Positions 1-8,385 of a DNA stretch of 64,000 bases are shown here, piece by piece. Origin of the DNA: Lachnospiraceae bacterium. GTDB taxonomy: Bacteria > Bacillota > Clostridia > Lachnospirales > Lachnospiraceae. Each line of letters opens with the position of its first letter. The stretch's first letter is position 1. The translations under genes and the position numbers were made by a program. The stretch lies in assembly GCA_017436305.1 (NCBI GenBank), contig JAFSDJ010000043.1, positions 1 through 64,000 of the forward strand, given 5' to 3'. A model generated the notes under the pieces. It worked only from the letters and a program-made list of their open reading frames with translations, made no database searches and was not told where the DNA came from.

Positions 1-114
1 ACAGAGCAGGCCCCTTTGCCTGAAATGTACTGTCCTTTATAAAATATATATATACATCTTTTACACATTTATAAGTATACACACTTCCCCAAAAAACAAA
101 AGTCTTTTTTCACG

Positions 115-196
115 AACGGGCATTTTTTACTCTAAACAGGCAATCCCCCCCCTATAAACAGGCATTTTGCATTTGAGATTTCCTTTCCACTATGAT
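115..196 (+). promoter_or_regulatory. Promoter with three phased direct repeats, probable LytTR autoregulatory site
   Basis: Three copies of AACRGGCA lie at 115-122, 135-142 and 157-164, spaced 20 and 22 bp apart, about two helical turns. The last copy ends two bases before a TTGCAT -35 box (167-172), which is followed 18 bp later by a TATGAT -10 box (191-196). LytTR-family regulators are known to bind pairs of short direct repeats about 21-22 bp apart next to the -35 box, and the next gene encodes one. Autoregulation is inferred. Confidence 0.6.
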
Positions 197-236
197 AAAA
201 TAAAGAAAATATTAAATCAATTGGAGGACAATGCAA

Positions 237-959
237 ATGGAAGACATCCGAGTAGCCATTGTAGATAATGAACCTCTTTTTGCCACGGTATTAAAAAAAA
301 TGTCTACGCGGCTTTTTGAAAAAACTTCTTATTCATACAAAATAGACACTTATGCAAGTGCCGAAAGCCTATTGGCTGCCTTATCTTCTTCCGCTTATGA
401 CTTATTCTTTTTGGACATTTTATTAGATGGAATGAATGGCATGGACCTTGCACGAAAGATAAGAAGCAAAACAGAAAACGCAAAAATTGTATTTATTACT
501 TCTTCCATTGACTATGCAGTAGAAAGCTACGAAGTTGCTCCCCTTCACTACCTGGTGAAGCCGGTAACTGTTGTAAATCTGGATGAAGCATTTCGTCGTT
601 TTTTTGAAACCTTTAGCGAACAGACCGCAAGAGAAGAAACTGTTCTTTTAAAAGACACTTCCAACCAGACAGTGGCGGTTGCTGTTACAGAAATTTACTA
701 TGCTGAAATTATGGAGTCAAAAATTACTGTACATACAACAAGCGGCACTCTTTCCTTAAGAGGTCGAATGGATGATTTGCAAAAACAACTTCCAAAGGAG
801 CATTTTTATCGCTGCCATAGAAGCTTTCTTGTAAACTTTCAGCATGTTACCGGAAGTCGCCGTTATGATTTTATCATGAAAAATAATCTTTTTGTTCCCA
901 TAGCAAAAGGGAATTATAAACAGGCTGTAGAGGCATTTACTGATTACTTAGAAAGATAA
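237..959 (+). CDS. LytTR-family response regulator (LytR/AgrA type)
   Basis: Cytoplasmic two-component transcription factor of 240 residues. An N-terminal receiver domain (about 1-122) has phosphoacceptor D60 in FFLDILLDGMNG, a Thr/Ser pair at 89-90 and the conserved lysine K108 in VKPV; the acidic pair is D10-N11 rather than Asp-Asp. A C-terminal LytTR DNA-binding domain (about 135-238) carries the typical YRCHRSFLVN strand at 191-200. I chose the second ATG because GGAGG at 223-227 is 9 bases before it and only 3 before the upstream ATG at 231. The AraC gene follows after 12 bp, so the two are probably co-transcribed. No partner histidine kinase is adjacent, unless it lies left of the window. 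Direct repeats suited to LytTR binding precede its promoter. Confidence 0.9.
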   Translation: MEDIRVAIVDNEPLFATVLKKMSTRLFEKTSYSYKIDTYASAESLLAALSSSAYDLFFLDILLDGMNGMDLARKIRSKTENAKIVFITSSIDYAVESYEVAPLHYLVKPVTVVNLDEAFRRFFETFSEQTAREETVLLKDTSNQTVAVAVTEIYYAEIMESKITVHTTSGTLSLRGRMDDLQKQLPKEHFYRCHRSFLVNFQHVTGSRRYDFIMKNNLFVPIAKGNYKQAVEAFTDYLER

Positions 960-971
960 TACAGGTGATTT

Positions 972-1997
972 ATGAAAAGAGAATTAGATGAAGCAGGCTC
1001 CCTTGTTAGCGTTACTGCAGATTTCGAAGAACTCAAAGAACATGGGGATTTGGAGTACCCTGTTGGTGCCTATTTAGTAAGCTTTGATGCTATGCACATG
1101 GGCTATGTAGGTTGGCATTGGCATGACGAAATGGAAATATCCCTTATTAAAAGTGGTCAGGCAGAATTTGCAATAAATGACGAAACCTTTATTTTATCCG
1201 AGGGACAGGCTATTTTTATAAATAAAAACAGCCTTCATGCAGTACATCCTATCGAAACTAAAAACTGCATATACGTTACCATTGTATTTCAGCCCTTTTT
1301 CCTCTTTGGACATGGCCACACCAAAATGGCGGCCACTTATTTAACTCCTGTTTCTTCCCATCCGGATTTGCGTTATGTACTATTTGATGGCACAGAAACC
1401 TTTCACAAAGACATTGTAACTATGCTGGAAGAGATTTTTTCCCTAAACCTTCACAAACCTTTTGGTTATGAAATATATACAAGAAATGCTCTTTCCAGTT
1501 TTTGGATTTTACTTCTTGAACATATTGGAAAAACAGCATCTCCTTTATCCATTGAAAAAAGCGGTCAGCTAACTTTAGATGAGTCCCGTACAAGAAAAGC
1601 TATTTTATATATTCAGAAGCATTACAATGATACCATTTCCTTAGACGACATTGCTGCTTCCATTCATGTAAGCAAGGGAGAATGTTGTCGTTGTTTTAAA
1701 CGCAGTATGAACTTAACTCCTTTTGAGTATTTGATGAAATACCGAATTTTCATGGCAGCAGGCACCATACGAAATAACCCTTCCCTTTCTATGGCAACCT
1801 TAGCTTCCTCTGTAGGCTTTAACAGTAGTAGCTATTTCAATAAGCTGTTTCGAAAATATTTAAATTGTACTCCTACCGAGTACCGTTCAAACCTTCGAAA
1901 CGGTCATACTCCCGCTTCAAATTACAATGGTTATGACCTGACTTTAGATAACATTCGACTTTTTACACTAAATGAAACAAATAACGAAAAGGATTAG
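972..1997 (+). CDS. AraC-family transcriptional regulator with N-terminal cupin domain
   Basis: Predicted ligand-responsive DNA-binding protein of 341 residues. The N-terminal half looks like a cupin sensing domain, with the typical GWHWHDEMEISLI segment near residues 47-59 and a second histidine-containing strand (NSLHAVHP) near 86-93. The C-terminal part (about 205-310) carries two AraC helix-turn-helix motifs, ending with the family signature VGFNSSSYFNKLFRKYLNCTP. An AGGTGA ribosome site lies just upstream. It is 12 bp downstream of the LytTR gene and closes with a strong terminator that overlaps its stop codon. Many such cupin-AraC proteins control sugar-uptake genes, but no carbohydrate genes are next to it, so the regulon is unknown. 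Confidence 0.88.
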   Translation: MKRELDEAGSLVSVTADFEELKEHGDLEYPVGAYLVSFDAMHMGYVGWHWHDEMEISLIKSGQAEFAINDETFILSEGQAIFINKNSLHAVHPIETKNCIYVTIVFQPFFLFGHGHTKMAATYLTPVSSHPDLRYVLFDGTETFHKDIVTMLEEIFSLNLHKPFGYEIYTRNALSSFWILLLEHIGKTASPLSIEKSGQLTLDESRTRKAILYIQKHYNDTISLDDIAASIHVSKGECCRCFKRSMNLTPFEYLMKYRIFMAAGTIRNNPSLSMATLASSVGFNSSSYFNKLFRKYLNCTPTEYRSNLRNGHTPASNYNGYDLTLDNIRLFTLNETNNEKD

Positions 1998-2030
1998 TAC
2001 TTATTACAAGTTACTAATCCTTTTCTTTTT
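1986..2030 (+). terminator. Rho-independent terminator after the AraC gene
   Basis: Inverted repeat GAAAAGGATTAGTA / TTACTAATCCTTTTC followed by a T-run. The stop codon TAG of the AraC gene lies inside the left arm. The symmetric A/T flanks could also serve the DUF1540 gene arriving from the other strand. Confidence 0.85.
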
Positions 2031-2038
2031 ATTGTTGC

Positions 2039-2353
2039 TTATTTTTCACGGAAAGTAGCACATAAAGTCTGTTTAGAATCACTGGCATTACCACCCTTAA
2101 TATCAACCTTTTCTGCATGGCACTTATAATTTGTATTGTACACACATTTTGTTGCCTCACAATCAATGCTGATTGTCTGGCAAGGATGATCCAGAGCACT
2201 TACATAATTATCCTTTCCCTGTTCTCTAAAAGAATCACAGCATGTTTCATCTGTGTTTTCTGCATGTTTCCCACCAACCATAATATCACCTTTACAACAA
2301 CAATCACTTTTGTTATATGCACAGGTAACAACTGAGCACTTTAATACTGCCAT
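2039..2353 (-). CDS. DUF1540 domain protein, cysteine-rich
   Basis: Small protein of 104 residues with two repeated Cys-rich units (about 4-43 and 63-102). Each has the DUF1540 pattern of CxxxxC followed by YN and a further Cys, then a closing CxxF(R/K)E; there are about a dozen cysteines in total (6, 11, 18-20, 38-39, 58, 65, 70, 78, 98). The pattern suggests metal binding or disulfide formation, but the function of the family is unknown to me. The start is placed at the ATG before AVLKC because a perfect AGGAGG lies a few bases upstream; a longer reading frame exists but would overrun that ribosome site. It is convergent with the AraC gene. Confidence 0.85.
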   Translation of the reverse strand: MAVLKCSVVTCAYNKSDCCCKGDIMVGGKHAENTDETCCDSFREQGKDNYVSALDHPCQTISIDCEATKCVYNTNYKCHAEKVDIKGGNASDSKQTLCATFREK

Positions 2354-2483
2354 AATAATACCTCCTATTATTTTACAATTATTTTCTAATACAGAACAAA
2401 TTTGTTCCATATATGTAGTATTGGTGTCTGTTATTTTTTTATGCTACATTTATTAATTTTTTTATATTTCTTTTTTCAGAATA

Positions 2484-2492
2484 TGTTATACT
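2484..2492 (+). promoter_or_regulatory. Extended -10 promoter element for the DUF4026-like gene
   Basis: TG at 2484-2485 is followed after one base by TATACT (2487-2492), the form of an extended -10 box. It lies about 38 bp before the start codon. No good -35 box is evident. Confidence 0.4.
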
Positions 2493-2529
2493 GTACGTAA
2501 AATAATATTTTTGGGATAAAGGAGAACTT

Positions 2530-3834
2530 ATGGGAATATTTAATTTTTTAAAAAAATCAGATTCTAAACCCTTTTCTGTTTCATTGGAAAATACCAAATC
2601 CGGCACAATCGAAAAAGAGCCCTCTTACATGATGGCAGTTCCAAAGGACACCTCTACCATTACCGATATGGAAGTCATTGTTGAAAGAATAAAAGATACG
2701 AATGATGTTAAGGTACTTGCAAAACGTACCGGACACAATCCATCTGTGGTTGTTTCCTACAAAGATGTGGAATATGATATTCAGCTTTCCATTGAGGACT
2801 ACACTCTGCCGGAGCTGTTTTGTATTAATCATCAACTGACGGAAGCTGATATGCAAGTTTTAAAAAACGCCAAAAAAGGAGTATCTACCAAACTTACATT
2901 TGGAGAAAACAACATGGATTCTTTCCATTTACAAATCAAGGTTTTAGCCGCAATAGTGCCTGATATGGCAGGCGTTATTGATATTAGCGGAGAACGTATT
3001 TTATCCGGAAAATGGGCAGCTTTAGCTGCTTCTTCAAGCGTTCCCCCTGCTCCTTTATATTTATACGGAATTCAAGCAGTCAATAACAACAAAGAATTCT
3101 GGCTACATACTCACGGACTGCACCGTTGTGGCTGTATCGAACTGGAAATTTTAAAGGCAAATAATGATAACTACGGCGACCTTGGTAATCTGGTTAGCAC
3201 ACTGGCAGACATTATTGTAAGCAATGGAGAGTTTATAAAAGAAGGAGAGCCTTTTTATGCCGGAAGCTTGCAGGATGGTTTTGAAATTGTAGCCACATGG
3301 CTTTCCATTGAAAATGCCCTTCCTAATTACCCGGGCTTAAAGATAGGTGGAAAAAAAGACCACGAGGATTCCCATGCTGAAAATGCCGGTGCAATCTTTT
3401 TATATATGAATGAAACAGATTATAACAATCATGTTTTCACACCGGCTTCTACCCTGGCAAAGGAGCTTTCAGACAATCCTCTTTTTATGAAAACCTCAAA
3501 AGAAACCGAGCGTATGAAAGCCCTTGCCGTTGAGCGCCTTTCCTATTTGAAGAATCTTCTAGATTCTCCTATGGAAAAGGCCATTTTAGTTAAAATCGGC
3601 TTAGAGGTTGATGAAGAATTTAAAAATGGGGACATGAAAGAACATATTTGGTTTGAACTAAAAAGTATGACCGATACTACTTTAACCGGAGAGCTTACCC
3701 AGGAGCCCTATTATGTAAAGGCACTGCATACAGGAAGTATCCAAACCTATCCTTATGAGGATCTTACTGACTGGGTTGTTTATACGAAAAAAGGAGTTAT
3801 TACACCGGATTCGGTTTATTTGCTGGAAAATTAA
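2530..3834 (+). CDS. DUF4026/DUF2314-like protein
   Basis: Cytoplasmic protein of 434 residues with no signal peptide or membrane segment. The C-terminal part (about 350-432) resembles a DUF2314 domain: EHIWFELKSM, then a TLTGELTQEPYYVKAL strand, and a closing DLTDWVVY. The upstream part resembles what I recall as DUF4026, including a WLHTHGLHRCG segment near residue 195, where clustered His and Cys could bind metal. AAAGGAG lies five bases before the ATG, supporting this start. It is a single-gene unit with its own extended -10 promoter and a strong terminator. The biochemical role is unknown; the family names are from memory of sequence pattern, not from a search. Confidence 0.65.
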   Translation: MGIFNFLKKSDSKPFSVSLENTKSGTIEKEPSYMMAVPKDTSTITDMEVIVERIKDTNDVKVLAKRTGHNPSVVVSYKDVEYDIQLSIEDYTLPELFCINHQLTEADMQVLKNAKKGVSTKLTFGENNMDSFHLQIKVLAAIVPDMAGVIDISGERILSGKWAALAASSSVPPAPLYLYGIQAVNNNKEFWLHTHGLHRCGCIELEILKANNDNYGDLGNLVSTLADIIVSNGEFIKEGEPFYAGSLQDGFEIVATWLSIENALPNYPGLKIGGKKDHEDSHAENAGAIFLYMNETDYNNHVFTPASTLAKELSDNPLFMKTSKETERMKALAVERLSYLKNLLDSPMEKAILVKIGLEVDEEFKNGDMKEHIWFELKSMTDTTLTGELTQEPYYVKALHTGSIQTYPYEDLTDWVVYTKKGVITPDSVYLLEN

Positions 3835-3904
3835 TAATATCCCCATAAAAATCTCCTACACAGTTCAAGGTACAGGCAGCCATTTATGTATTTATTATAT
3901 AGTC

Positions 3905-3947
3905 AAAAAATGCCGGGGCTGTTCTTAAAAGAATGGACCCGGCATTT
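3905..3947. terminator. Bidirectional terminator between the DUF4026-like gene and thrS
   Basis: Long hairpin with arms AAAAATGCCGGG and CCCGGCATTTT, A-rich on the left and T-rich on the right, placed between the convergent ends of two genes, so it can act on both strands. Confidence 0.85.
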
Positions 3948-3970
3948 TGATGATTCACAAATGTTTCCTT

Positions 3971-5932
3971 CTATTTATTTTCTTCTACTACTTCTTCCTT
4001 GCGGATTTCCTTTGTTCTGATTTCTCTTGAAATGTCATCAATAAAGGCATCTAAAGTCTTCTGGCCTTCGTCTCCTGCAAAACGGCTTCTTACGGAAACA
4101 AGATTTTCTTCTTCTTCCTTCTGGCCTACTACTAACATATATGGTACTTTTGCAAGACGGGTTTCACGAATCTTGTAACCAATCTTTTCAGAACGGTTAT
4201 CTACAGTACAGAGAATTCCGTTTTCTTTTAATTTGGCTTCTACGTTCTTTGCATAGTCTGCGTACTTTTCAGAAATTGGAAGTACACGTACCTGTTCCGG
4301 ACAAAGCCATGTTGGAAATTTTCCTGCGTATTTTTCAATAAGCCACGCTAAAGTTCTTTCATAGCATCCCATAGCAGTTCTATGAATAATATAAGGACGT
4401 ACTTTATCACCATTCTGATCTACATAGTACATGTCAAACTGCTCTGCTAATACGGCATCCCACTGAATGGTAATCATAGTGTCTTCTTTGCCATATACGT
4501 TCTTTGCCTGAATGTCTACTTTTGGTCCGTAGAATGCTGCTTCTCCTTCTTCTTCTACAAAAGGAATTTCCAATTCATTTAAGATGTTGCGAATATGCCC
4601 CTGCGTCTCTTCCCAAACTTCAGCTGTACCTACATATTTTTCTTTATTGTTAGGATCCCATTTAGAAAGTCTGTAAGTAACATCCTCAGAAACTCCCAAT
4701 GTATCCAGACAATATTTTGCCAATGCAAGACATCCTTTAAATTCTTCCACCATCTGGTCCGGTCTTACAATTAAATGACCTTCGGAAATGGTAAACTGAC
4801 GTACTCTGGTAAGCCCGTGCATTTCACCGGAATCTTCATTTCTAAATAGTGTTGAAGTTTCGCCGTAACGAAGTGGCAAATCTCTATAAGATTTCTGGCT
4901 TGCTTTGTATACATAGTACTGGAATGGGCAGGTCATTGGACGAAGAGCAAATACTTCTTTGTCTTTTTCTTCATCGCCTAAAACAAACATACCCTCTTTG
5001 TAATGATCCCAGTGACCGGAAATCTTGTACAAATCGCTTTTTGCCATAAGTGGAGTTTTTGTACGGATATAACCGCGCTTTTCTTCTTCATCCTCAATCC
5101 AGCGCTGCATAGTCTGAATCATTTTCGCACCCTTTGGCATTAAAAGCGGAAGTCCCTGACCGATTACATCAACAGTAGTAAATAATTCCATTTCACGTCC
5201 CAGCTTATTGTGGTCACGTTTTTTAATGTCTTCTAAATGCTCTAAATATGCGTTTAACTCATCTTTCTTGTTGAAAGCTGTACCATAAATTCTCTGAAGC
5301 ATTGCATTTTCAGATTTACCTCTCCAGTACGCACCTGAAGAAGAAATTAATTTAAATGCTTTAATGCTCTTTGTACTCATTAAGTGAGGTCCGGCACAAA
5401 GGTCTACAAAATCGCCCTGGCTATAGAAGGAAATCTCTGCATCCTCCGGAAGGTCACGGATTAATTCTACTTTATATGGCTCGCCTTTTTCTTCCATAAA
5501 TTTAATAGCTTCTTCTCTAGGCAAAGTGAATTTTTCAAGCTTCGCGCCTTCTTTAATTATTTTTTTCATTTCTGCCTCTAATTTATCCAAATCTTCTCTG
5601 GAAAATGGCTCTGCTTCAAAATCATAGTAAAAACCTGTATCAATAGAAGGTCCGATTGCCAGTTTTACATTTGGAAAAAGTCGTTTTACAGCTTCTGCCA
5701 GTACATGGGAAGCGGTATGACGTATAGTTGCAAGACCTGCCGGATCATTGGCTGTTAAAATGTTCAATTCACAGTCATTTTCTACTACAGTTCTTAAATC
5801 TACTACTTCTCCGTTTACTTCGCCTGCACATGCTGCTCGTGCAAGTCCTTCGCTAATATCAACTGCAATGTCATAAATGCTCATAGCCTGTTCATATTCT
5901 TTTACAGAACCGTCTTTTAATGTGATTTTCAT
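3971..5932 (-). CDS. thrS: Threonyl-tRNA synthetase
   Basis: Class II aminoacyl-tRNA synthetase that charges tRNA-Thr; 653 residues, the normal bacterial length. Domains in order: TGS (about 1-60); editing domain with the HxxxH motif in RHTASHVLAEAVK and the DLCAGPH segment; catalytic core with the zinc cysteine in MTCPFQYY, motif 2 around TRVRQFTISEGH and motif 3 with GCYERTLAWL; and a C-terminal anticodon-binding domain starting near QVRVLPIS. AAGGAG lies just before the ATG. About 110 bp upstream is a small membrane-protein ORF, and before that a T-box leader on the same strand, so thrS is probably controlled by uncharged tRNA-Thr through read-through of that leader. Confidence 0.97.
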   Translation of the reverse strand: MKITLKDGSVKEYEQAMSIYDIAVDISEGLARAACAGEVNGEVVDLRTVVENDCELNILTANDPAGLATIRHTASHVLAEAVKRLFPNVKLAIGPSIDTGFYYDFEAEPFSREDLDKLEAEMKKIIKEGAKLEKFTLPREEAIKFMEEKGEPYKVELIRDLPEDAEISFYSQGDFVDLCAGPHLMSTKSIKAFKLISSSGAYWRGKSENAMLQRIYGTAFNKKDELNAYLEHLEDIKKRDHNKLGREMELFTTVDVIGQGLPLLMPKGAKMIQTMQRWIEDEEEKRGYIRTKTPLMAKSDLYKISGHWDHYKEGMFVLGDEEKDKEVFALRPMTCPFQYYVYKASQKSYRDLPLRYGETSTLFRNEDSGEMHGLTRVRQFTISEGHLIVRPDQMVEEFKGCLALAKYCLDTLGVSEDVTYRLSKWDPNNKEKYVGTAEVWEETQGHIRNILNELEIPFVEEEGEAAFYGPKVDIQAKNVYGKEDTMITIQWDAVLAEQFDMYYVDQNGDKVRPYIIHRTAMGCYERTLAWLIEKYAGKFPTWLCPEQVRVLPISEKYADYAKNVEAKLKENGILCTVDNRSEKIGYKIRETRLAKVPYMLVVGQKEEEENLVSVRSRFAGDEGQKTLDAFIDDISREIRTKEIRKEEVVEENK

Positions 5933-6045
5933 GTTTATTTCTCCTTCTTTTCAATTTTTATTGAGCAAACAATTAATGCCACAAACAAAATCACAACATA
6001 TGTGTGTTGTAATCAGTTGTATCCATCATGCTGTTACTTTTCATC

Positions 6046-6285
6046 TTATGCTTCACATTCGCACACTCCGATGCATTCATTCTCTTCATCATCTGTGCTT
6101 AAGCATGCGTTGTTACCGCGGTTATTATTTCCGTTATTGCTGCCAATAGTAACTCCGTGAGTCCATGGAGCATTGACAAATCCAATTACAATTCCAGCAA
6201 AGAAACAAAGGCCTCCCATGAGCCATAGTTCTCTTTTGGTAAGTTCTACTTCGCCGATAAATAAGTTTTTAAAAAATTCTTTCAT
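6046..6285 (-). CDS. Small single-pass membrane protein with Cys-rich acidic tail, between T-box and thrS
   Basis: Unrecognised protein of 79 residues. It has one clear transmembrane segment (about 20-39), a Gly/Asn-rich linker (49-59) and an acidic tail with cysteines at 61, 71, 75 and 77. An AGGAGAG ribosome site is well placed before the ATG, which supports real translation. It sits immediately downstream of the T-box terminator and upstream of thrS on the same strand, so any read-through transcript must include it. It is either a passenger gene inserted in the thrS leader transcript or a threonine-starvation-responsive small protein. No function can be assigned. Confidence 0.6.
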   Translation of the reverse strand: MKEFFKNLFIGEVELTKRELWLMGGLCFFAGIVIGFVNAPWTHGVTIGSNNGNNNRGNNACLSTDDEENECIGVCECEA

Positions 6286-6410
6286 GTGGTACTCTCCTTT
6301 TCTAGTTTTATATACATTGGTTTTTAGAACAAAAATGTGCTCTGCACACTTTGCCGTTCCAATTTGCTATCCGGCACACCTATTGTGACCCGCACCCTAA
6401 TTTTACATAT

Positions 6411-6658
6411 AAAAAAGCCCCATGCACTTTACTGTGCATGGGACGTAATATACGCGGTTCCACCCTGCTTGCTTTCAGCATAGCCGGACAGAATGGTCCG
6501 GGTATGGCTTAGGAAAGCCTCTCATTTGATGGTAACGGAATCACCGGACCGGATTGGGGCCACTCGGAGTTAGTTTTCGTCTGCTTCCTGTAAAGATGCT
6601 TTCAGCGCCAGGCATCTCTCTCTGATACATTTCACAAAGTACTCTTCTCTTCATCGTG
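6411..6658 (-). promoter_or_regulatory. T-box riboswitch leader, probably threonine-specific
   Basis: Read on the minus strand it contains GATGAAGAGAAGAGTA at the 5' side of stem I, an AGAGAGATGCC / GGCGCTGAAAGCATCT distal stem region, and the near-invariant T-box AGGGTGGAACCGCG (about 6453-6466). It ends with a terminator hairpin CCCATGCAC / GTGCATGGG and a T-run (6411-6442). ACT triplets (threonine codons) lie in the expected right-hand part of stem I near 6568-6574. The bulge reads TGGA, matching a tRNA with U at the discriminator position, as in Gram-positive tRNA-Thr. The downstream thrS agrees. The specifier register is inferred. Confidence 0.92.
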
Positions 6659-6756
6659 TTGTCATTTTACTATTTATGATTCTATGGCTTTATTTTCAAA
6701 GCACATATACATATTTGTATTTTATGCTTGTTTTTCCAAAATGTAAAGAGGAATTT

Positions 6757-6787
6757 TTTGCAATCAAGAAATTTGCAATCAAGAAAT
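6757..6787. repeat. Short tandem repeat, two 15-bp units
   Basis: TTTGCAATCAAGAAA occurs twice in tandem with a 15-bp period, between the T-box leader and the end of the YczE-like gene. No function is evident. Confidence 0.6.
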
Positions 6788-6837
6788 TCTCTCTAAATGC
6801 CCTCTAAATAATTACTATTTACACTTTCTAAATAATC

Positions 6838-7476
6838 TTATATGCAGTTATCCGGATTTCCATTCTTTCCGTAAATAATCTTCTCGCCTATGTTTCTAAC
6901 AAAAAACTGTACGATAGGTCCCATTCCACATGCAGTAATAATCGTACCTATTCCAATACTGGTTTTCGCTCCAAGCACGAATGCTAATATAACACAAATC
7001 ACATCTGTAAAAATACGGCAAAAACGGTACTGGGCCACTTTTTTGTCTGCCATAATCAAAGAAATTGCATCATAAGAGGAAACTCCCAAATCCGCAGAAA
7101 TGTACAAAGAAGCCCCAAAACATAAAACAAAAATCGCCACAGCAAGAGTCATACTTCTAATTAATAACGTATCCGCCTCAAAAACAGAATTTAACAAATT
7201 AAGTGAAAAATCTGCAATAGGTCCAATAATAAATAGATTTAAAATAGTCCCAAACCCAATGTAATGTTTATCCAGAAAAAATACAAAAATCAGAAGAACT
7301 CCAATTACAAAAGGATACAACGTTCCGTATGTGGAATGAAGTGCAGTGGCGCATCCTGTTGTAAAAGCAGTAAACGGGTCTGTGCCAAGTGCCGCTTTTC
7401 TTAAAATTCCTACGGAAAAGCCGGTTACTGCAGTTCCAATAATAGTTAATAAAATTCGCTTCACTTTTTTATCCAT
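6838..7476 (-). CDS. YczE/YitT-like integral membrane protein
   Basis: Polytopic membrane protein of 212 residues with about five hydrophobic segments. The sequence starts with a basic cytoplasmic end and has the family-style segments GFSVGILRKAALGTDPFTAF near residues 19-38, the related GASLYISADLGVSSYDAIS in the second half, and GIGTIITACGMGPIVQFF near the C-terminus. The first two are internal-repeat-like, typical of the YczE/YyaS/YitT group. No substrate or reaction is established for the group. It is apparently monocistronic, with about 350 bp of non-coding DNA on its promoter side. Identification is by pattern only. Confidence 0.7.
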   Translation of the reverse strand: MDKKVKRILLTIIGTAVTGFSVGILRKAALGTDPFTAFTTGCATALHSTYGTLYPFVIGVLLIFVFFLDKHYIGFGTILNLFIIGPIADFSLNLLNSVFEADTLLIRSMTLAVAIFVLCFGASLYISADLGVSSYDAISLIMADKKVAQYRFCRIFTDVICVILAFVLGAKTSIGIGTIITACGMGPIVQFFVRNIGEKIIYGKNGNPDNCI

Positions 7477-7832
7477 ATTCTATCCCTCCGCAGAAAAATA
7501 TAGCCAAAAATTTCTATTAATTTATAAAATATTTAGCTATATTATACAGAATTACTTTTGAATAAAAAAGATATCTTTTGATAGTAGGCAAGATAATGTC
7601 ACATTAGGATAATATATTCCTAAAGTCCTGTGTTTATAGCTTTTGTCCAACCCACAAGCTACATATCAATAGCCGGAGTGCATTTATTATATAAAATCAG
7701 GGTGCGGCAAGCCCGTTCACAACCTTCTGCGTAGTCAAATTATACAATCTGTTCTTGAAAGTGACTTTACGCTATGAAAATATAGCAAAAAATGCAATTC
7801 TTAAAAACCTTAAGAATTGCATTTTTCCTATA
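7477..7832. other. Intergenic region with a degenerate dispersed-repeat end and a terminator
   Basis: No credible gene. It holds the promoter side of the YczE-like gene, a degenerate copy of the dispersed repeat end (CCGTTCACAACCTTCTGCG near 7698-7730) and the terminator of the C_GCAxxG_C_C gene at 7787-7822. Confidence 0.6.
7787..7822 (-). terminator. Terminator of the C_GCAxxG_C_C gene
   Basis: On the minus strand, arms ATGCAATTCTTAA and TTAAGAATTGCAT flank a short loop, followed by a T-run, just after the stop codon at 7833. Confidence 0.85.
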
Positions 7833-8306
7833 CTACTTTTCAGAGACAGGTAACTTATAATCTGAAAACAATATTTCTTCTACTATCTGCGCAGCACTTG
7901 CTACCAGTTTGACGCAAGGTCTTACGTTGTAATATTCCTCTGTCCGTTCTGACGGTGTGGCACTCTTTTCCCGACTTAGTATGCCAAGAAGTTCTCTGCA
8001 AATAATACTTCCATTTTCCTCTGCAAATTTGTCACTCATAACCCGTACAATTTCATAAGTAGCTGTCTTAGCCTCTGTATTCTTCGGATCAATATTGCCA
8101 TCCTTTAACCCGGATAAAAGTGCCATAGCAGATACAGTTCCACAAACCTCCCGCATCCGTCCAATTCCTGCACCCATAGGGCTTGCAATCTTAAGTGCGG
8201 TTTCTTTATCCATGCCAAATAAATCTGCATAGGTGGCAAATACTGATTGTGCGCAATTGTAGCCTTCCTTAAATAAGCTGATTGCGTCCTCTACCCTGCT
8301 TTCCAT
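7833..8306 (-). CDS. C_GCAxxG_C_C family protein (putative redox protein)
   Basis: Cytoplasmic protein of 157 residues. The conserved cysteines expected for this family are visible: C18 in YNCAQSV, C55 in GAGIGRMREVCGTVSA, C103 in IICRELLG and C131 in RPCVKLV. The spacing and the glycine-rich segment before the second cysteine are characteristic. Members are proposed redox-active or metal-binding proteins, sometimes fused to or next to oxidoreductases; no partner is adjacent here. The ribosome site is a G-run (GGGGGC), weaker than its neighbours' sites. It is followed by its own terminator, suggesting a short transcript. The function remains unproven. Confidence 0.8.
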   Translation of the reverse strand: MESRVEDAISLFKEGYNCAQSVFATYADLFGMDKETALKIASPMGAGIGRMREVCGTVSAMALLSGLKDGNIDPKNTEAKTATYEIVRVMSDKFAEENGSIICRELLGILSREKSATPSERTEEYYNVRPCVKLVASAAQIVEEILFSDYKLPVSEK

Positions 8307-8385
8307 TTCACGCCCCCAAAGTTCAAGCTTTTTATTATGACACCAAATGACAAGTCAAGGTGTCAATTACTTATGATTCAGTGTA

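Noticed and set aside
2117..2456. Two plus-strand ORFs opposite the DUF1540 gene
   Set aside because: They are antisense shadows of a gene with a clear AGGAGG and Cys pattern.
5986..6016. Terminator between the small ORF and thrS
   Set aside because: ACAAC and GTTGT form only a short weak stem, and a real terminator here would cut thrS off from its T-box.
6838..7476. Amino-acid or metabolite transporter assignment for the YczE-like protein
   Set aside because: The family has no established substrate and no context gene supports a specific one.
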